In this document: one piece after another, positions 1-8,787 of the stretch | Numbering within the stretch: the first letter of the stretch is position 1 | Layout: every line of letters begins with the position of its first letter | Virus record (IMG/VR): IMGVR_UViG_3300026484_000157 | Location: 1-64,000 of that record | Direction: 5' to 3' (one strand) | Length of the DNA: 64,000 nt | DNA from: a virus | The notes under the pieces: model-generated | What the model was told of the DNA's origin: nothing | Databases searched by the model: none | The model's input: only the letters and a program-made list of their open reading frames with translations | Translations under genes and position numbers: made by a program

Positions 1-2
1 TT

Positions 3-314
3 TCAGGAGAAGCAAAGTTATCACATAGTTATGGTCATAAGCTTAATTCATTGATTATGTTTGTTAATAACCCAACAAATCCTGCTCTAACAGAATTACT
101 TACTTCAATAGATGAGTCATCTTATGGTTGGATGGTGTCTGCAATTGATAACATAATCAATAATGGATTATCACCTTATTATGCAGATAAATACTCACAT
201 ATTACCTCAACTAATGAATTTATCAAAAATTTATTAAAAATAGCAGCAATTTTATTAAAAACAGACAATTTTGAGGATGCAATATTGACATTCTACACTA
301 TAATAACGGATTAA
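3..314 (+). CDS. C-terminal end of an unrecognised protein (partial)
   Basis: The reading frame is open from the first bases of the window, so this is the last roughly 103 codons of a gene that begins upstream. A TTG at 51 is only an internal codon. The visible part is mostly helical, with no motif I recognise. It ends two bases before the clamp loader gene, so the two are probably co-transcribed. No function is assigned. Confidence 0.6.
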   Translation, partial: SGEAKLSHSYGHKLNSLIMFVNNPTNPALTELLTSIDESSYGWMVSAIDNIINNGLSPYYADKYSHITSTNEFIKNLLKIAAILLKTDNFEDAILTFYTIITD

Positions 315-316
315 CT

Positions 317-1456
317 ATGGCACAACCAGATACAAAAAGGTTATATAATAAATACAGACCAAATATATTAGACCAAATGGTAGGACAAGACGAAGCTACT
401 GCAATAATTAGAGGGATCTTAAAAAACAAAGGATTTCACTCAAGCAGAGAATTTATCTTGGAATCAGAAGTCGGTGGTGTTGGTAAATCAACAATAGGTA
501 GAATACTAGCCCAAGGGATAAACTGTGAAAATATATCTGATACAGGTGAGCCATGTAAAGAATGTGAGCCATGCAAACAATTTGATGCCAATATATATCA
601 AGATTATATAGAAGTGAATGGTGCTGAATACAATACAGTAGACAAAATGAAATCTGTGATTAATTTAGCATCTCAATATCCAAATAACTCTGATGGTTGG
701 AGAGTTATCATTATAGATGAGTTCCAAAGGGTTTCAAAACAAGCACAGTCAGAATTCCTTGATCTACTTGAATTCAAATCAAACAAGACAATCTTTGTAT
801 TTACAACTACTGAAATGCATCAAATTTTACAACCAATACAAACAAGATGTATGAATATTCCACTGAAGAAGATTAAGCCATCAGTAATAAAACAAAAACT
901 AGTTGAAATCTGTGAAGAAGAAGGTATAAGTTATGATGATGAATCACTTGTGAAAATATCACTGAACTCTGATTCATCACTAAGAGAAGCAATAAAATTA
1001 GTGGATTTGTATAGAATATCATTCGGAGCTGTAAAAAACTTAACCATGACAGATAAATACTCCAAACTGCTTGAATTAATCTTTTTTGGCATCACACACC
1101 AAACAGAAATGCTAGAGGAAGGTCTTTACGATATCAATACCTCTAATCTTTATAAGGATTTGGGCATTGTATTGTTTGAATTAAGATCAAACAATTTGAG
1201 AAGAATCTCACCAGAATATTGGAACAAATATAAGATTCTGATGGAACCAGAAATAGATAATTTGGTTAAAAACTACTTATTGTATAAACCCCAGGATCAG
1301 GAATCATTCGTACTTTGGTGTTCGCTCATCGATATCAATGTCACATCGACTAGAAAGAATAAAGAAGTGGAGAGAACAACTAGAGAATATAGCATTAAGG
1401 AAAAATTTAATGCATCTCTATTATTCATTAAATATGGGTTTAAAAGGAATAGATAA
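317..1456 (+). CDS. DnaX-type clamp loader ATPase
   Basis: An AAA+ ATPase resembling bacterial DnaX (gamma/tau), which loads the sliding clamp onto primed DNA. Visible signatures are a P-loop GGVGKST (residues 53-59), four cysteines C70, C80, C83 and C86 spaced like the DnaX zinc module, Walker B VIIIDEF (130-136), and a sensor/arginine-finger motif QTRC (175-178). At 379 residues it matches the gamma core and lacks tau's long C-terminal domain. T4 uses gp44/gp62 instead, so the bacterial-style zinc module is notable. It is followed directly by the next gene (ATG at 1457). No clamp or small loader subunit is seen in this window. The family is fairly sure; its place in a phage replisome is inferred. 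Confidence 0.88.
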   Translation: MAQPDTKRLYNKYRPNILDQMVGQDEATAIIRGILKNKGFHSSREFILESEVGGVGKSTIGRILAQGINCENISDTGEPCKECEPCKQFDANIYQDYIEVNGAEYNTVDKMKSVINLASQYPNNSDGWRVIIIDEFQRVSKQAQSEFLDLLEFKSNKTIFVFTTTEMHQILQPIQTRCMNIPLKKIKPSVIKQKLVEICEEEGISYDDESLVKISLNSDSSLREAIKLVDLYRISFGAVKNLTMTDKYSKLLELIFFGITHQTEMLEEGLYDINTSNLYKDLGIVLFELRSNNLRRISPEYWNKYKILMEPEIDNLVKNYLLYKPQDQESFVLWCSLIDINVTSTRKNKEVERTTREYSIKEKFNASLLFIKYGFKRNR

Positions 1457-2497
1457 ATGGATAAATATCTAATATTAGCATCAGAAAAGGACATGGACTT
1501 TGCTCTATGTTCAAGATTAGAGGAGATAGATAAGGCAAACATAGTTATCCCTTTTGATAAGGATTTAGGATCATCTAATTATATTTATGTGAAAGATGGA
1601 GATGAACTTTTACTAAAAGAGATAAACAAACTCATAAAATATTTCAATTTGAACCAATTTGTCGATGCATCCGTTCTCAATATCCATGTTGATAAAATTG
1701 ATGAGTCTAATAGTCTGAAGAAAGGCGATTATGTGAGACACCTATCTTATGGTAAGGCTCCATTATTAGTTGATAAGATCCTGAAGAAACATGTAGTTAC
1801 TACAATAACAATTAGAAACAAGAAATTTGAGATTAAAGATACTAAGGACAAATTCATAATCCATGATAACCCTGCTTATTATCTATATGATACATTGGAT
1901 ATTCCATCGTTGAAGGGAGTTATAAATATTGACTGTGATTATTTATTATCAATAACATCAGAGTTCGATGAGATAATAAAATTGTTATTGAGAATAAAAA
2001 TTACTAATCAAAATAGAATAATGGTGTTTATCAATCCAAATGAGATAATGGAAGAGGTTGCTCTTGCTTTGGAATTACCAACATATAATAAGTTTATTCC
2101 ATCAGAGATTATATTTTCTGATAAGAAATATCTATACCATAATTTTGAAAAGGTACTTATCAAACATAAAATCAACCTAATACAAGAATCACCTGATTTG
2201 TATAATCCAGTTTATGAAGCGATAATAGTACTTAAAGAGAATGGGACTATAAAAGAACTATTCAATAAAGACTACATAAAGTCAATAACTAAAGATTTGG
2301 ATAATAAATCAATTAAATCAAGATTCAAAAAGTATTATAAAGACATAATAGATTTGACAGTAAATTCAACATCTCCTTTGCCAATAACACCAACTATTGA
2401 TTTTAATATCACTCATGATTATTCAATATTTGAGAAATATGATATGTATTGGTACATTGAGAATTATGACATTTATCATAGAATTCTAAGATTTTAA
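1457..2497 (+). CDS. Unrecognised protein of 346 residues
   Basis: Starts on the base after the clamp loader stop codon, so it is likely translationally coupled to it. I do not recognise the family. Residues about 90-120 (LKKGDYVRHLSYGKAPLLVD) read like a small beta-barrel of the KOW/SH3 sort, which would suit nucleic-acid or protein binding. The rest is mixed alpha/beta, with a C-terminal aromatic stretch. By position alone it could be a replication accessory factor. No catalytic motif is visible. Confidence 0.6.
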   Translation: MDKYLILASEKDMDFALCSRLEEIDKANIVIPFDKDLGSSNYIYVKDGDELLLKEINKLIKYFNLNQFVDASVLNIHVDKIDESNSLKKGDYVRHLSYGKAPLLVDKILKKHVVTTITIRNKKFEIKDTKDKFIIHDNPAYYLYDTLDIPSLKGVINIDCDYLLSITSEFDEIIKLLLRIKITNQNRIMVFINPNEIMEEVALALELPTYNKFIPSEIIFSDKKYLYHNFEKVLIKHKINLIQESPDLYNPVYEAIIVLKENGTIKELFNKDYIKSITKDLDNKSIKSRFKKYYKDIIDLTVNSTSPLPITPTIDFNITHDYSIFEKYDMYWYIENYDIYHRILRF

Positions 2498-2506
2498 GGA
2501 CATAAC

Positions 2507-3346
2507 ATGGAAAGATATATACCGATGCACACAATTCACGATGAATGTGAAAATGACAAATATTCAATACAACATAAGGTGTTCAAACACTCATTTAGAT
2601 CTCAGATGGATGGAGAATTCATGGGTCAGAATGATGGCGATATAATAGCTGTTCTTGTTGATAAAACTAAAGATGAAATTGTTATGAGTGACTCTGTTAT
2701 GGAGAAGAAAACAAATCTTGATTTTTTGAACAATGCCAAAGGAAATATATTAGTAGCTGGTTTAGGTCTAGGTATGATTCTCATCGCTCTAAAGGATAAA
2801 AAGACTGTTGAAAAGATTACTGTTGTTGAAATCGATCAAAATCTAATTGACCTCATATCCCCAACATTGTCTAAACATATAAACATAGATATAATAAATC
2901 AAGATATCAATGATTTTGATCCAAAAGAGAAATATGACACTATTTACTGTGATATATGGAACAATATAGAGGGTGATAATCTAGAAGAAATGACAATCTT
3001 ATATAACAAACTGAAAGGGTCACTATCAGAAGATGGATGGATAAGTAACTGGAGAATGGCTGATACAATAAAATTATCAGACTGCGATACCAAACATAAT
3101 CCAATAAATATGATATCTGAGGATGAAGCGATTCAGGTGATAGTTGATACGGCTATAGAAACAGGAGATACACCACAAAATCTAATTGATTTATATGAAG
3201 AATCAAAACATAGTTATACAAATTTAGTAAAAGAATTAGATAGCTCAATATTTGTATGTGAACATTGTGGGTGGACAATGGATATAAACGAACAAGATTC
3301 TGATGGAATTTGTAGCTCTTGTTCTGACGACTACATGGAGGAGTAA
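2507..3346 (+). CDS. SAM-dependent methyltransferase with C-terminal zinc ribbon
   Basis: Class I Rossmann methyltransferase. The glycine-rich SAM-binding motif is VAGLGLGM (83-90), an acidic end of strand 2 is VVEID (106-110), and an acidic strand is YDTIYCDIW (143-151). Overall it resembles spermidine-synthase-like enzymes. The last 30 residues hold C251-x2-C254 and C269-x2-C272, a zinc ribbon that could position the enzyme on a nucleic acid or protein. There is no DPPY/NPPY motif, so an adenine-N6 or cytosine-N4 DNA methylase is unlikely. Substrate unknown. The start is supported by AAGGACATAAC just upstream. Confidence 0.75.
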   Translation: MERYIPMHTIHDECENDKYSIQHKVFKHSFRSQMDGEFMGQNDGDIIAVLVDKTKDEIVMSDSVMEKKTNLDFLNNAKGNILVAGLGLGMILIALKDKKTVEKITVVEIDQNLIDLISPTLSKHINIDIINQDINDFDPKEKYDTIYCDIWNNIEGDNLEEMTILYNKLKGSLSEDGWISNWRMADTIKLSDCDTKHNPINMISEDEAIQVIVDTAIETGDTPQNLIDLYEESKHSYTNLVKELDSSIFVCEHCGWTMDINEQDSDGICSSCSDDYMEE

Positions 3347-3348
3347 TA

Positions 3349-3999
3349 ATGGAAAACCATTATATAGATTATCTGTCTACACAAAATAAGGCAGAGGGAA
3401 ATGAAAATATTAAGGATTTATTTAAGGAATACTTCTCAATGGTACGACCTTTATTAAATAATATCTTTTGGGTTGATAGTTTTACTGCTTATTTGAATTA
3501 TACTTGTGGTGTATCTCAATCGAAGATTGGTGATTTAATTGGGATGTCACAGTTAGGGGTATCAAGAAGAACAAGATCATGTATTAGAAAATTGTCACTT
3601 TACTTGGAACGACCAGAAACTGATTCAGATAGAATCTCTGAAGATCTTAGAATATTCTTCCCTGAAAAATGGATTGAGCCACTAATATTATATTATTTCA
3701 CTTTTAGTTTCAGTCTAATCAATAAATTAACAGGGTCAGTCTTTTTTAGAAATAGAATAATAACAGCAAAAGATTACATGGACATTCTATCTGCTTCAAC
3801 ATCAGAAGAGGACTTCAGGAACAAGATAGAACATAATCATGAGAAGATTTATAAGTTATTGGACAACGGAGAATATAAAACATTGTTAGCTACAATAAGA
3901 AGATACAACAAATTTTATACTGAATTATTGGCTACTAATACATATTCTTATTATCAATCTAAGTTATTTGATGACAAGAGAGGTAATTCTAAGAAATGA
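3349..3999 (+). CDS. Sigma-region-4-like helix-turn-helix protein
   Basis: Residues 54-82 (GVSQSKIGDLIGMSQLGVSR and the following helix) form a helix-turn-helix of the sigma-70 region 4 kind, in which an alternating basic recognition helix follows the phrase 'IGDLIGMSQ'. The remaining 130 residues are helical and unrecognised. Sigma-like proteins of about 200 residues direct late transcription in several large phages (T4 gp55 is the known analogue). That role here is inferred. It starts two bases after the methyltransferase and overlaps the next gene by 4 bases. Confidence 0.55.
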   Translation: MENHYIDYLSTQNKAEGNENIKDLFKEYFSMVRPLLNNIFWVDSFTAYLNYTCGVSQSKIGDLIGMSQLGVSRRTRSCIRKLSLYLERPETDSDRISEDLRIFFPEKWIEPLILYYFTFSFSLINKLTGSVFFRNRIITAKDYMDILSASTSEEDFRNKIEHNHEKIYKLLDNGEYKTLLATIRRYNKFYTELLATNTYSYYQSKLFDDKRGNSKK

Positions 4000-4547
4000 T
4001 CAAATTTGTAGATAAACAGGCTAGTAATATTATTGTAAATTTATGGGCTAATAAAGATAGAGAACTGGACACCACTTTAGATAATAACTGTAAACATTTA
4101 AATGTTGAGAATCAGGTCTGCACATCTTGTGGCTCATTTGTTGGTTATTGGGGACATGAGAAGTCAATATTACAATTCTATAAACACACACTACAATTTG
4201 TTTATAATCAGAAATGTGATGTACATATAGTTCATCATAAACCTATTCCCAATGAACTGGTGCTTGGAGATTTCTCAATTAGCAAAACTGCTTCAAATCC
4301 ATATAGATCAATAACTCATATTGATGACAATCATATGATAATAAGTTCGTTTTATAAAAATCCAATGTACACTAAGTATAATCATGCCAAGAAAGGATCA
4401 GTTATTGAATGGCTGATAAAAAATGTAATAAATAGTGGCTCAGTGTTTTTGAATCCAACCAAAATAGAACATGGTTATCCAATCAAATATAGCCATATAA
4501 ACAAAGGAATTAATAATGATAAATGGCATAACATTTTCACAGGATAA
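3996..4547 (+). CDS. Unrecognised protein with possible zinc knuckle
   Basis: Overlaps the sigma-like gene by ATGA. An N-terminal C-K-H ... C-x2-C group (residues about 33-46) could bind zinc. The rest contains many His and Tyr residues and no family signature I know. The last 32 bases overlap the next gene. Confidence 0.55.
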   Translation: MIKFVDKQASNIIVNLWANKDRELDTTLDNNCKHLNVENQVCTSCGSFVGYWGHEKSILQFYKHTLQFVYNQKCDVHIVHHKPIPNELVLGDFSISKTASNPYRSITHIDDNHMIISSFYKNPMYTKYNHAKKGSVIEWLIKNVINSGSVFLNPTKIEHGYPIKYSHINKGINNDKWHNIFTG

Positions 4548-4857
4548 TAGACAAATGGAAGCTTCAGTCGGTGTATCCTCTAAACTACAACTAGATTCAT
4601 TCAAAAATAAGACTGTTTCTAAAACAATCAATTTAAGACCTATGATAAAGGCAGGTGCAAAAGTCGAGCCAACTCAAAATGGTTTCAGAGTAACATTTCC
4701 AAGAACCTTAACTGCATCGGTTAAAACAATTGAGTTTGTTAAATCAATGTTAAAGAAATGCACTAATGGAAAGTGTGATTTAATTGATGTTCCAGATAAC
4801 CCACTTTGGGATATTGAAGAAATTGGAACAAACAAATTTCTAATTAAACAACTATAA
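4516..4857 (+). CDS. Unrecognised small protein
   Basis: About 113 residues if started at 4516, where AAAGGA lies 7 bases upstream. An internal ATG at 4555 behind AGGATAATAGACAA would remove the 32-base overlap with the preceding gene and give 100 residues. I keep the upstream start because its ribosome site is better spaced. The sequence is a short alpha/beta protein with one C-x4-C pair (CTNGKC). No function can be named. Confidence 0.55.
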   Translation: MINGITFSQDNRQMEASVGVSSKLQLDSFKNKTVSKTINLRPMIKAGAKVEPTQNGFRVTFPRTLTASVKTIEFVKSMLKKCTNGKCDLIDVPDNPLWDIEEIGTNKFLIKQL

Positions 4858-4869
4858 GGAGCAATACAA

Positions 4870-5676
4870 ATGGAACTAGGTATTGATAAGAACTTAACAA
4901 TAGACTTCTCGGAAAATGAAGCAAATGAAAGCACAGATATAGATTATGGTGAGAGAAATCCTATGACCGTAATGTTTCTAGATGAAGATAATGAAACAAT
5001 TACTGAAGAGGAAGAGGTTACATTAGAAATAACAGAGCAAGATGTTTACATCGCACTAATTAACATTTTCAGTAAAAACCCAGCTATTCTTAAATCAATA
5101 AGAACTAACTACTCAGCTATAAAAATGACAATTGACAATGAATTATCTGAGTTCTTTGGTGCAGACTTAACATTATCTGACTTAATTGAAACATTTCCAA
5201 AAATACAAGATTTTGTTTATTTATCATCAATCGGTGTGCTTGTACATAATAAATATATTAATGCAGTTCCATCTGATGTAAAATTATATGTTGAAACACC
5301 AAATGATAAAGATTCTATATACATTAGAACAACATCTATTGGAAGAGTATTTAAATCAATACCAGTAATTTCATTCTTTGTTAAAGCAGAATTTAACAGT
5401 CTAATGGCTAAATTCTTTAAAGGAAAATTTCCATCAGGTGTCAATGGAGATTATTACAATTACTACATATCACAGTTTCAAGAAGCTGAAACTCAGAGAA
5501 AAATTCAAGATATAAATATTGATATTGAAGTAATGACTGATTTAGAGATTGTATCATGGATTGACGAATGTGGTGGTCTTACTGAAGAGGTTTACACAAC
5601 ATTCAAATTATCTAATTTTCCACAAAGAAGACTAGATAAGATCAAGAAAATCATAACATTAATGGAAATGAATTAA
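4870..5676 (+). CDS. Unrecognised 268-residue protein
   Basis: ATG preceded by AAGGAGCAATACAA. The first 55 residues are very acidic and probably disordered; the remainder looks globular and helical. It lies in the run of genes leading to the terminase and is followed at once by another unknown, with the next ATG two bases after its stop. A packaging or head-assembly accessory role is a guess from position only. Confidence 0.6.
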   Translation: MELGIDKNLTIDFSENEANESTDIDYGERNPMTVMFLDEDNETITEEEEVTLEITEQDVYIALINIFSKNPAILKSIRTNYSAIKMTIDNELSEFFGADLTLSDLIETFPKIQDFVYLSSIGVLVHNKYINAVPSDVKLYVETPNDKDSIYIRTTSIGRVFKSIPVISFFVKAEFNSLMAKFFKGKFPSGVNGDYYNYYISQFQEAETQRKIQDINIDIEVMTDLEIVSWIDECGGLTEEVYTTFKLSNFPQRRLDKIKKIITLMEMN

Positions 5677-5677
5677 C

Positions 5678-6172
5678 ATGGAAAAGTTATCAACTAAATT
5701 AAAAAATTATAAAGATCTACCTTTTGAAGAAAAGATGGATCTAGTCGAAGACATTACTGCTACTATAATCTCTCAATATGGAGAATTATTAGATAGTGTA
5801 GATGGGGAAGATAGAAGTTTTGCAATCGGTTCAAAAGGATATAATGAAGCAGTAAAATCAATGACTTCACTATTAGGGCAATTGTCTAAATTGAACATTT
5901 ACAATCGTGAATCTGCTATGAAAGATAATATAGACTTCAATCATCCAAAGATTCAGAAAGGTATGTATTTCTTAATTGAAGCAGTAATTGATTCTATGAA
6001 AGAATCAGACATTGATGATACTCAAATCGCAGTTTTTTCAAACACTCTTTCTTTAAAATTAGTCGGATTCGAGGATCAATTAAATTCAACACTTAAAAAA
6101 CTGGCTTCAACTCTTGTTGATACTGCCAAAAACCCACTTATTGAAAAGATACTAAATGGTGAGGCAAGATAA
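5678..6172 (+). CDS. Unrecognised helical protein, possible small-terminase position
   Basis: A 164-residue, all-helical, acidic protein. In T4 and many other phages a small helical DNA-recognition subunit (gp16) is encoded just before the large terminase. This gene lies one gene upstream of the large subunit and is a positional candidate. I see no helix-turn-helix, so the assignment is weak. Its stop shares the A of TAATG with the next start codon. Confidence 0.5.
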   Translation: MEKLSTKLKNYKDLPFEEKMDLVEDITATIISQYGELLDSVDGEDRSFAIGSKGYNEAVKSMTSLLGQLSKLNIYNRESAMKDNIDFNHPKIQKGMYFLIEAVIDSMKESDIDDTQIAVFSNTLSLKLVGFEDQLNSTLKKLASTLVDTAKNPLIEKILNGEAR

Positions 6173-6999
6173 TGAATATTATTGCAGGTATAGTAAATTC
6201 TAATATCAAGATTGGCGACTATAAGATTATCAATAATTCACTATTTAAAAACGAATTATTGATAGGTACTGCATCATTCACTTGGTATAAATATCCAAGA
6301 AAAACATTGAGAATAACCTCATTTAAAATGTCTACTGCAAATAAAAACAAAGGTCATTATAAAGCATTTATAAAAGATCTTATAAATTATAGTGATAAAA
6401 ATAACATAATGACCACATTCCACTCTGTTGCAAGAGTTGGTACTGCAAAACAATCAGAGCATAAAATATTGTTATCTCTAGGTTATAAGCATAATTTTGG
6501 TAAAACAAAAATAGCTGAAATTCAAGATAGTTACTATAGATATCCATCTAAGACTACTCAGGCAATTGAGGGATTATATGCAGCAGTAACATTTACCGAT
6601 TTGACTACATCACAATTGCTTAATATAACTAAATCTATCCCTAATGGAGAGAAAGAGTTCCATTCGACTCTATTATATAGTAGAGTCTCATTGCCAACAT
6701 ATGTTCCACAAGGAGAGATATTTCCAGTCTGGGAAGCTCCATCTAGCTTATATTCTCTTGAAAAATGGATAGATACCGATGGTAAAACAATATTAGTGCT
6801 TACTTATTCTTGTAAAAATTTAGAGGATAGACATTCATATTTAATGAACAAACATAATGCAACTTATGACTTCGATGAATATAAACCACATATAACACTT
6901 TCGTATGATATCCCAGAAGAGTTTAACATAGATAATATAAACATAGAAGAATTAGAAATTCAAATATCAAATGAGTATGCTGAAAAACTAGAATTATAG
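6172..6999 (+). CDS. GNAT-like domain fused to Acb1-like 2H phosphoesterase
   Basis: Two parts are visible. Residues about 30-110 resemble a GNAT acyltransferase fold, with a strand and helix around NKNKGHYKAFIKDL (57-70) and a closing HKILLSLGYKHN (97-108). Residues about 132-270 resemble a 2H phosphoesterase: GLYAAV (134-139), first H-x-T motif FHSTLLYSR (H164, T166) and second motif KPHITLSYD (H240, T242). The 76-residue spacing of the two motifs and the flanking GLY and TLLYSR phrases fit the Acb1 group, phage enzymes that degrade cyclic nucleotide signals of CBASS immunity (T4 57B is the type example). T4 Acb1 is a single domain of about 150 residues, so the N-terminal extension is unusual. 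Immune evasion is inferred; a tRNA/RNA 2H phosphoesterase is the alternative. Confidence 0.6.
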   Translation: MNIIAGIVNSNIKIGDYKIINNSLFKNELLIGTASFTWYKYPRKTLRITSFKMSTANKNKGHYKAFIKDLINYSDKNNIMTTFHSVARVGTAKQSEHKILLSLGYKHNFGKTKIAEIQDSYYRYPSKTTQAIEGLYAAVTFTDLTTSQLLNITKSIPNGEKEFHSTLLYSRVSLPTYVPQGEIFPVWEAPSSLYSLEKWIDTDGKTILVLTYSCKNLEDRHSYLMNKHNATYDFDEYKPHITLSYDIPEEFNIDNINIEELEIQISNEYAEKLEL

Positions 7000-7008
7000 A
7001 CATACAAG

Positions 7009-7020
7009 AAGGACTCGGAA
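7009..7020 (+). promoter_or_regulatory. Extended ribosome-site motif AAGGACTCGGAA
   Basis: First of five start-site leaders sharing AGGACTCG, here 3 bases before the terminase ATG. AGGA is the ordinary ribosome site; the CTCGGAA tail is conserved between unrelated genes and unexplained. Confidence 0.45.
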
Positions 7021-7023
7021 ACC

Positions 7024-8787
7024 ATGGCAATATCAACTCTTGTATCGAAGATTTCAAAGTCCACATCAATAGTAGATCCAATAACTTTTGCACAATCTCC
7101 AAATTTCTTGGGGATTAACTTATTCCCACTACAAAAGTTCATCATTAAGATTGTATATGGTATGGAATTGGATGATAACTTAAAAGTTCCAATAGTAATT
7201 AAAGATAAGTTCAACGAGGTAGTTCTTGAAGAATTTTATTCTGAAACTGAATTCTTATATTATTTATATGACAACGACTATATTAACAGTTTAGAATTCG
7301 ATGAATCAATTATTGAGATGGTACTAGTGATTGGTCGTAGGGGAACCAAAACTACAATATCATCAATCATAACAGCATATACATTATATTTGCTACTAAT
7401 GAAAGAATCACCTCATGAATATTTAGGAGTGATTAAACAATCAGAAGTTGGGATTGCTATCTGTTCTAATAATAAGGATAATGCATCAAGACAACTGCGA
7501 GAGGTTTCTGCCTTTATTTATGGGAGCAAATGGTTCAAGCCATTTCTTGTGTCAAAAGAACCTGCAGCAGAGGGCTTCTTCTTAAAATCATCTGAACAAA
7601 TTTCAAACCCAGAAAGTAAGATTGGTCACATATTTGTATCAGTATTTGCAGCATCTCCATCAGTTAGGGGTGCATCTAACTTAATAGTTATAATGGATGA
7701 GTATGCCCACTTCATCGATTCTGAAGTTTCAACTAAATCTAAACCACTAGATAAATTATTATATGAGGCACTTACTCCATCAGTTTCTGGTTTCTCTGAT
7801 CCTGATGGTAAGCCATTAGGTAGAGCAATGATAATCACATCACCTAATGGTAAGAAGGGTGAGGTATGGAAGAGAAAGAAAACATCTAGGGACGATAAAT
7901 CTCAGTTGTTCATGAATATTCCATCGTGGTGGATAAATGCAAACTTAGCATCAGCATTTCTAAGAAAGATGTATAATGAATCTGAAGCATCATTTTGGCA
8001 GGAATATGGTGCTAAATTTGTTGAGAAAGAATCTGGATGGATTGAAAATATGGCTAAGTTCAGATCTATGAGAGATTTAGCCCTTAGCAATTCTAAAAAC
8101 AATGGTACAATGAAGAAAAGATACTATGTCGGAGTCGATCTAGCTCTATCAGGGGATGGAACAGCAATCTCTGTAATATCTTATAGCAAAAATCGTGGAA
8201 GAACATTAGAAGATGAAAAACATAATGAACATATCACAAATGAAGGTGTTTATGCGATTGAATATGTTTGGTATAAACTACCAGCCAAAGGTCAGATATT
8301 ATCAGTTAATGAAATAATAGTAGAACTCCTAAGTATAAAAGAACAATTTAATGTTGTAGGTTGGGCATTTGACCAATGGGCATATGATATGTTCGATCAA
8401 TGGCTACAAGAAAAGAATATTAAGCTTAAGAATAAGATGAAGGTATCATCTACACAAGAGTCGAATTCAAACATGGCAAGATTCTTTAAGGCATTGATGA
8501 ATGAAGGGAAGATAGTACTTCCAAATGACGATGATTTATTCTATGAGCTAGAGGCTTTAAAAGAAACATTGTCAGGTAAACATATTAAAGTTGAAAATAC
8601 ATCAGGTCATGATGATAGATTTACTTCAATATTAAGAGCACTTTGGATCGCTCAATCGGATCCAAGAAGAGGTGATATAAATGAGAATAGGATTACTACT
8701 CACAGACAGTATGAAACATTTAAGAAAACTCATCATAAACCACTTCAACAATTAAGAAATAGAACACCTAAAAAACGGAGAAGATAA
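7024..8787 (+). CDS. Terminase large subunit
   Basis: DNA-packaging motor with ATPase and headful-nuclease domains, 587 residues. ATPase: a deviant P-loop VIGRRGTKTT (102-111), Walker B LIVIMDEYAHF (220-230, D225/E226) and coupling motif IITSPNG (270-276). RNase H-like nuclease: YYVGVDLALSGDGT (367-380, D372), then FDQWAYD and a late acidic GHDDRFTS segment. The length matches T4 gp17-type terminases. The start is fixed by the AAGGACTCGGAAACC leader. The stop shares its last base with the portal start. Confidence 0.93.
   Translation: MAISTLVSKISKSTSIVDPITFAQSPNFLGINLFPLQKFIIKIVYGMELDDNLKVPIVIKDKFNEVVLEEFYSETEFLYYLYDNDYINSLEFDESIIEMVLVIGRRGTKTTISSIITAYTLYLLLMKESPHEYLGVIKQSEVGIAICSNNKDNASRQLREVSAFIYGSKWFKPFLVSKEPAAEGFFLKSSEQISNPESKIGHIFVSVFAASPSVRGASNLIVIMDEYAHFIDSEVSTKSKPLDKLLYEALTPSVSGFSDPDGKPLGRAMIITSPNGKKGEVWKRKKTSRDDKSQLFMNIPSWWINANLASAFLRKMYNESEASFWQEYGAKFVEKESGWIENMAKFRSMRDLALSNSKNNGTMKKRYYVGVDLALSGDGTAISVISYSKNRGRTLEDEKHNEHITNEGVYAIEYVWYKLPAKGQILSVNEIIVELLSIKEQFNVVGWAFDQWAYDMFDQWLQEKNIKLKNKMKVSSTQESNSNMARFFKALMNEGKIVLPNDDDLFYELEALKETLSGKHIKVENTSGHDDRFTSILRALWIAQSDPRRGDINENRITTHRQYETFKKTHHKPLQQLRNRTPKKRRR

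Noticed and set aside
51-53. TTG at 51 as a start of the first gene
   Set aside because: The frame is open to the window edge and there is no ribosome site before it, so the gene is a 5'-truncated fragment.
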